Source: Pirellulaceae bacterium (GTDB lineage Bacteria > Planctomycetota > Planctomycetia > Pirellulales > Pirellulaceae). From it: a stretch of 7,877 nucleotides of DNA. Shown one piece after another: positions 5,698 to 7,877 of the stretch (its first letter is position 1; the number at the start of each line of letters is the position of its first letter). A program made the translations under genes and the position numbers. The notes beneath the pieces are model-generated. The model did no database searches, was not told the DNA's origin, and was given only the letters and a program-made list of their open reading frames with translations. The stretch covers positions 1 to 7,877 of the forward strand of contig JABDKS010000004.1 of NCBI GenBank assembly GCA_013002105.1, given 5' to 3'.

Positions 5698-7877
5698 TTA
5701 GGCCGCTGCTAACTCACGGTTCTCTTTGGCAAAGCTGATCCAATCGTTCATTTCATCCAAATCAGGTAGCTTTCCGCCGCGCAATATCCGCTTGCCTTCG
5801 CTGCTCTTGGCGATTGGAATGATGAGTCCCAAGAGATCATCCGGATCAAACTCCGCGACCTCTTCCGGCGTGGTGACTTCGGCTGCCACCAATAATTGTG
5901 CGTCATGCCCACGTAACATGGGGATCCGGCACACCAAAGTCGCTTGTTGTTGCCATTTCAGGATAGTGGCAGCGTCAACGCGACGATGATCCAGTTCGTC
6001 GGCCACGGTTTGCGGATCGGCACTGAGCAGGTCGTCAACCGAACTGATACCGATGGCTTCGAGTCGTTCGGACATCCGTGCACCGATCGAAGGTGCGTCG
6101 ACAATCGGGCTCTCGCGCTCTAAGTAGAAACGCAACTCTTGCTCGGCGTCTCGGGACTGCTCTCGTTCACTGCGACTGGTTCGTTCACTGCGACTGGCGC
6201 GTTCACTGCGACTGGCGCGTTCAATGCGGTCCGCACTTTTGCTGGCACTGTGACTCCGCTCGCTTTGGTGACTGCGTGAGCGTCGACTGCGCGGTTCACG
6301 TTCGGATCGTTCGCGCTGGGGTCGTTCGCGGCGAACGTATTGCCGTGTCTCGAACTCGCGTGGTTCGTACTCGCGCGGCTCGCGAGCGAGACGTACAGCG
6401 CGGTTATTTGACTGACCGTTTCGCTGATTGCTGCTGCGACGGCTACGGGAGCCCGACCCGGTTGCACGCCTGGCGGTTCGCCTGGTTCCTCGCCCTTGCC
6501 CATTGCCGTCCCCGGACGATTGTCGGCCATTCGCTCGGCCCCCGTTGGCGGAACCGGCGCTCGAATGATTCCCAGTACCGTTGCCAACGCCACCGCCGGC
6601 ACCATTTGACGTTCCCGATCTGCCAGCACCAGCGGAACCACGGACATTGCGACGACCTGATCGGCCGCCGGAACCGTGCTCGGATCCGCTGCCCAGACTG
6701 TTTCGCGAGACATGGCCCGAACTGGCGGGTTCGCGAGTTGCGTAACTGTAACCTTGCTGGGATTCGTAGACCGTTGCGTCGTGAATCGGATCCCGATCGC
6801 GAGACATCGTCCGGATCGTGCGAGGCGACCTGTCATCAACGTCACTTGGGTCACGTTGATAGCTACCGGTGGGCGATTCGACAAATTTGGACACGTCGTC
6901 CCGGATCACCCGTCCGTTGATCACTCGATCGTCGCTAAAAATCGGGCCCGTACCCGCATGAGCGGCGGTGTTTGCCGACGCGATCCAGGTGGTAATCCGT
7001 GAGAGCTCCTGTCGGTTCCCGCTCAGCAGCACACGTTGCCCTTCCTCGGTTGCCAAAAATGATTCAACGCGGTGCAACAGAGCGGTCGGCGAGATGGCCG
7101 ACAGTTGTGCGGGATCGGTGATTCCACAACCGGCCAGGATCCTCGCATCAAAGCTTCGCAACTGAGGAACGCGGCAGACCAGTCGACATTCGCTTTGCCA
7201 ACAGCGAATCGTTTCGGCATCCACATCAGCAAGCCCCAGCGCGTCGGAAAGGCGATTCGGATCTTGCTGCATCAGGTGAGTGATATGCGTCACATTGAGA
7301 CCGCGTAACCGCGCCGCCACCACGGCATCAACCGACGGTGCCTGATCAATGGGACTATCAACACTCAAGTAGAAGGGTGTTTTTGGTTTGCTGGTCGACG
7401 CTACCGTGACGTGGCGAGACATGGAATGCTCCGTGGTGCTCTCGCCGCCGGCCCTATGGCCGACGCCTTGCTGGGCAACTGGCACCGCGGTCGTGTAGGT
7501 GTCGGCGTAGTAGTAGCCGTCACGAAAAGCGATCCCATCGGTGGCCCAGTCGGTCGGAGGCATCGCATGCTGTCGATACCGATCGGGTTGATCAAAAACA
7601 CCGTAGGCTTCGCGCCACGCGGTATCCAAATTCCGATTGATGTCCCATTCACTGTTTCGATCCGAACTGCCACGGCGGGTGTCTGATGGGAACGATTCAG
7701 CCGAGTGACCGGGAGACGAGGACCGCGCGGAATGTGCACGATGGTTGCTGCGTGACCCGCTGCTGGATTGATAATCCATCTCGCCATAGTCCATTTCGCG
7801 GTAATTCGACGCGCCGTCATCCGATGCGCTGTGACCCGATGCGCTGTGACCCGATGCGCTGTGACCCGATGCGCTGT
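5698..7877 (-). CDS. Protein with two DUF4332-like domains and a disordered Ser/Arg-rich linker (5' end outside window)
   Basis: The frame is open to the right edge, so the N-terminus is missing; 725 residues are visible. The ATG at 7792-7794 is only an internal methionine candidate; residue numbers below count from it. Before it the frame encodes repeated SASGH. Residues 1-135 are polar and Ser/Tyr-rich. Residues 139-276 and 556-692 are diverged copies of one domain: both start with FYL-x-SPI-x-APS, share an 'RL..(L/I)' helix, a W-x(6)-LVCR(V/I)P-x-LR motif and a closing 'W(I/S)' helix. The C-terminal copy (APSIGARMSERLEAIGISSV, DDLLSADP) fits DUF4332, a family with helix-hairpin-helix-like character whose role is not established. 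Between them lie a Gly/Asn/Ser-rich tract (~360-435) and an Arg/Glu/Ser tract (~436-550) with RASRSE repeats. No membrane segment or signal peptide is seen in the visible part. Binding of nucleic acid by the basic linker is a reasonable inference but not shown. The gene is convergent with avtA, and the palindromic element lies just past its stop. Confidence 0.85.
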   Translation of the reverse strand, partial: SASGHSASGHSASGHSASDDGASNYREMDYGEMDYQSSSGSRSNHRAHSARSSSPGHSAESFPSDTRRGSSDRNSEWDINRNLDTAWREAYGVFDQPDRYRQHAMPPTDWATDGIAFRDGYYYADTYTTAVPVAQQGVGHRAGGESTTEHSMSRHVTVASTSKPKTPFYLSVDSPIDQAPSVDAVVAARLRGLNVTHITHLMQQDPNRLSDALGLADVDAETIRCWQSECRLVCRVPQLRSFDARILAGCGITDPAQLSAISPTALLHRVESFLATEEGQRVLLSGNRQELSRITTWIASANTAAHAGTGPIFSDDRVINGRVIRDDVSKFVESPTGSYQRDPSDVDDRSPRTIRTMSRDRDPIHDATVYESQQGYSYATREPASSGHVSRNSLGSGSEHGSGGRSGRRNVRGSAGAGRSGTSNGAGGGVGNGTGNHSSAGSANGGRANGRQSSGDGNGQGRGTRRTARRATGSGSRSRRSSNQRNGQSNNRAVRLAREPREYEPREFETRQYVRRERPQRERSEREPRSRRSRSHQSERSHSASKSADRIERASRSERASRSERTSRSEREQSRDAEQELRFYLERESPIVDAPSIGARMSERLEAIGISSVDDLLSADPQTVADELDHRRVDAATILKWQQQATLVCRIPMLRGHDAQLLVAAEVTTPEEVAEFDPDDLLGLIIPIAKSSEGKRILRGGKLPDLDEMNDWISFAKENRELAAA
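6164..6229 (-). repeat. 18-bp tandem repeat encoding an Arg-Ala-Ser-Arg-Ser-Glu type unit
   Basis: Three near-identical 18-base units (6164-6181, 6182-6199, 6200-6217) and a partial fourth (6218-6229) share the core CGTTCACTGCGACTGG on the plus strand. The unit is six codons long, so copy-number change keeps the frame. It encodes the SRSER(A/T) repeats near residues 522-544 of the DUF4332 protein. Confidence 0.85.
7821..7877 (-). repeat. 15-bp tandem repeat encoding Ser-Ala-Ser-Gly-His, continuing past the window
   Basis: Three perfect copies of CCGATGCGCTGTGAC (7821-7835, 7836-7850, 7851-7865) and 12 bases of a fourth reach the right edge. The unit is five codons, in frame with the DUF4332 gene, giving repeated SASGH on the minus strand. 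The total copy number is unknown. The identity between units at every base points to recent expansion or active homogenisation. Confidence 0.92.

Noticed and set aside
6120..6884. Minus-strand frame of 254 codons rich in PVAVNE repeats
   Set aside because: It is the same strand read in another frame through the DUF4332 linker; the domains on both sides require the other frame.
6078..6920. Plus-strand frame of 280 codons with HCDW repeats
   Set aside because: It is the antisense of the Ser/Arg repeats in the DUF4332 gene; the repeats are a by-product of the 18-bp units.
7821..7877. Possible CRISPR or attachment-site repeat at the right edge
   Set aside because: The units are directly adjacent with no spacers, are 15 bp long, and are in frame within a coding region, so they form a coding minisatellite.

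Overview
The window most resembles a chromosomal segment of a planctomycete, probably a Rhodopirellula-like member of the Pirellulaceae. That placement is an inference from gene style: moderately high GC, long spacers between genes, weak or variable ribosome-binding sites, an N-terminally extended TilS, and a DUF4332-type protein with long Ser/Arg/Gly-rich tracts. No rRNA, tRNA, CRISPR array, transposase or phage gene is visible.

Layout: (1) Positions 1-56 hold a palindromic element cut by the left edge. (2) On the minus strand, a small protein with two zinc-ribbon (TFIIB-type) motifs lies downstream of rny (RNase Y), so rny and the zinc-ribbon gene may be cotranscribed. (3) A 383-base divergent spacer follows. 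(4) On the plus strand lie tilS (tRNA-Ile lysidine synthetase) and, 83 bases further on, avtA (valine-pyruvate aminotransferase). (5) A convergent spacer at 5462-5697 holds a second copy of the palindromic element. (6) A minus-strand gene encodes a large protein with two diverged copies of a DUF4332-like domain, joined by a disordered basic linker. It runs off the right edge through a perfect 15-bp tandem repeat encoding Ser-Ala-Ser-Gly-His.

Three genes are core housekeeping: mRNA decay (rny), decoding of AUA codons (tilS) and branched-chain amino acid/alanine metabolism (avtA). No shared pathway links them; they are probably neighbours by chromosomal history. The least understood parts are the DUF4332 protein and the pair of palindromic elements. 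The two element copies share 28-base arms and an 8-base spacer, and both sit just past gene 3' ends. No complete new defence, mobile or biosynthetic system can be supported from this window.
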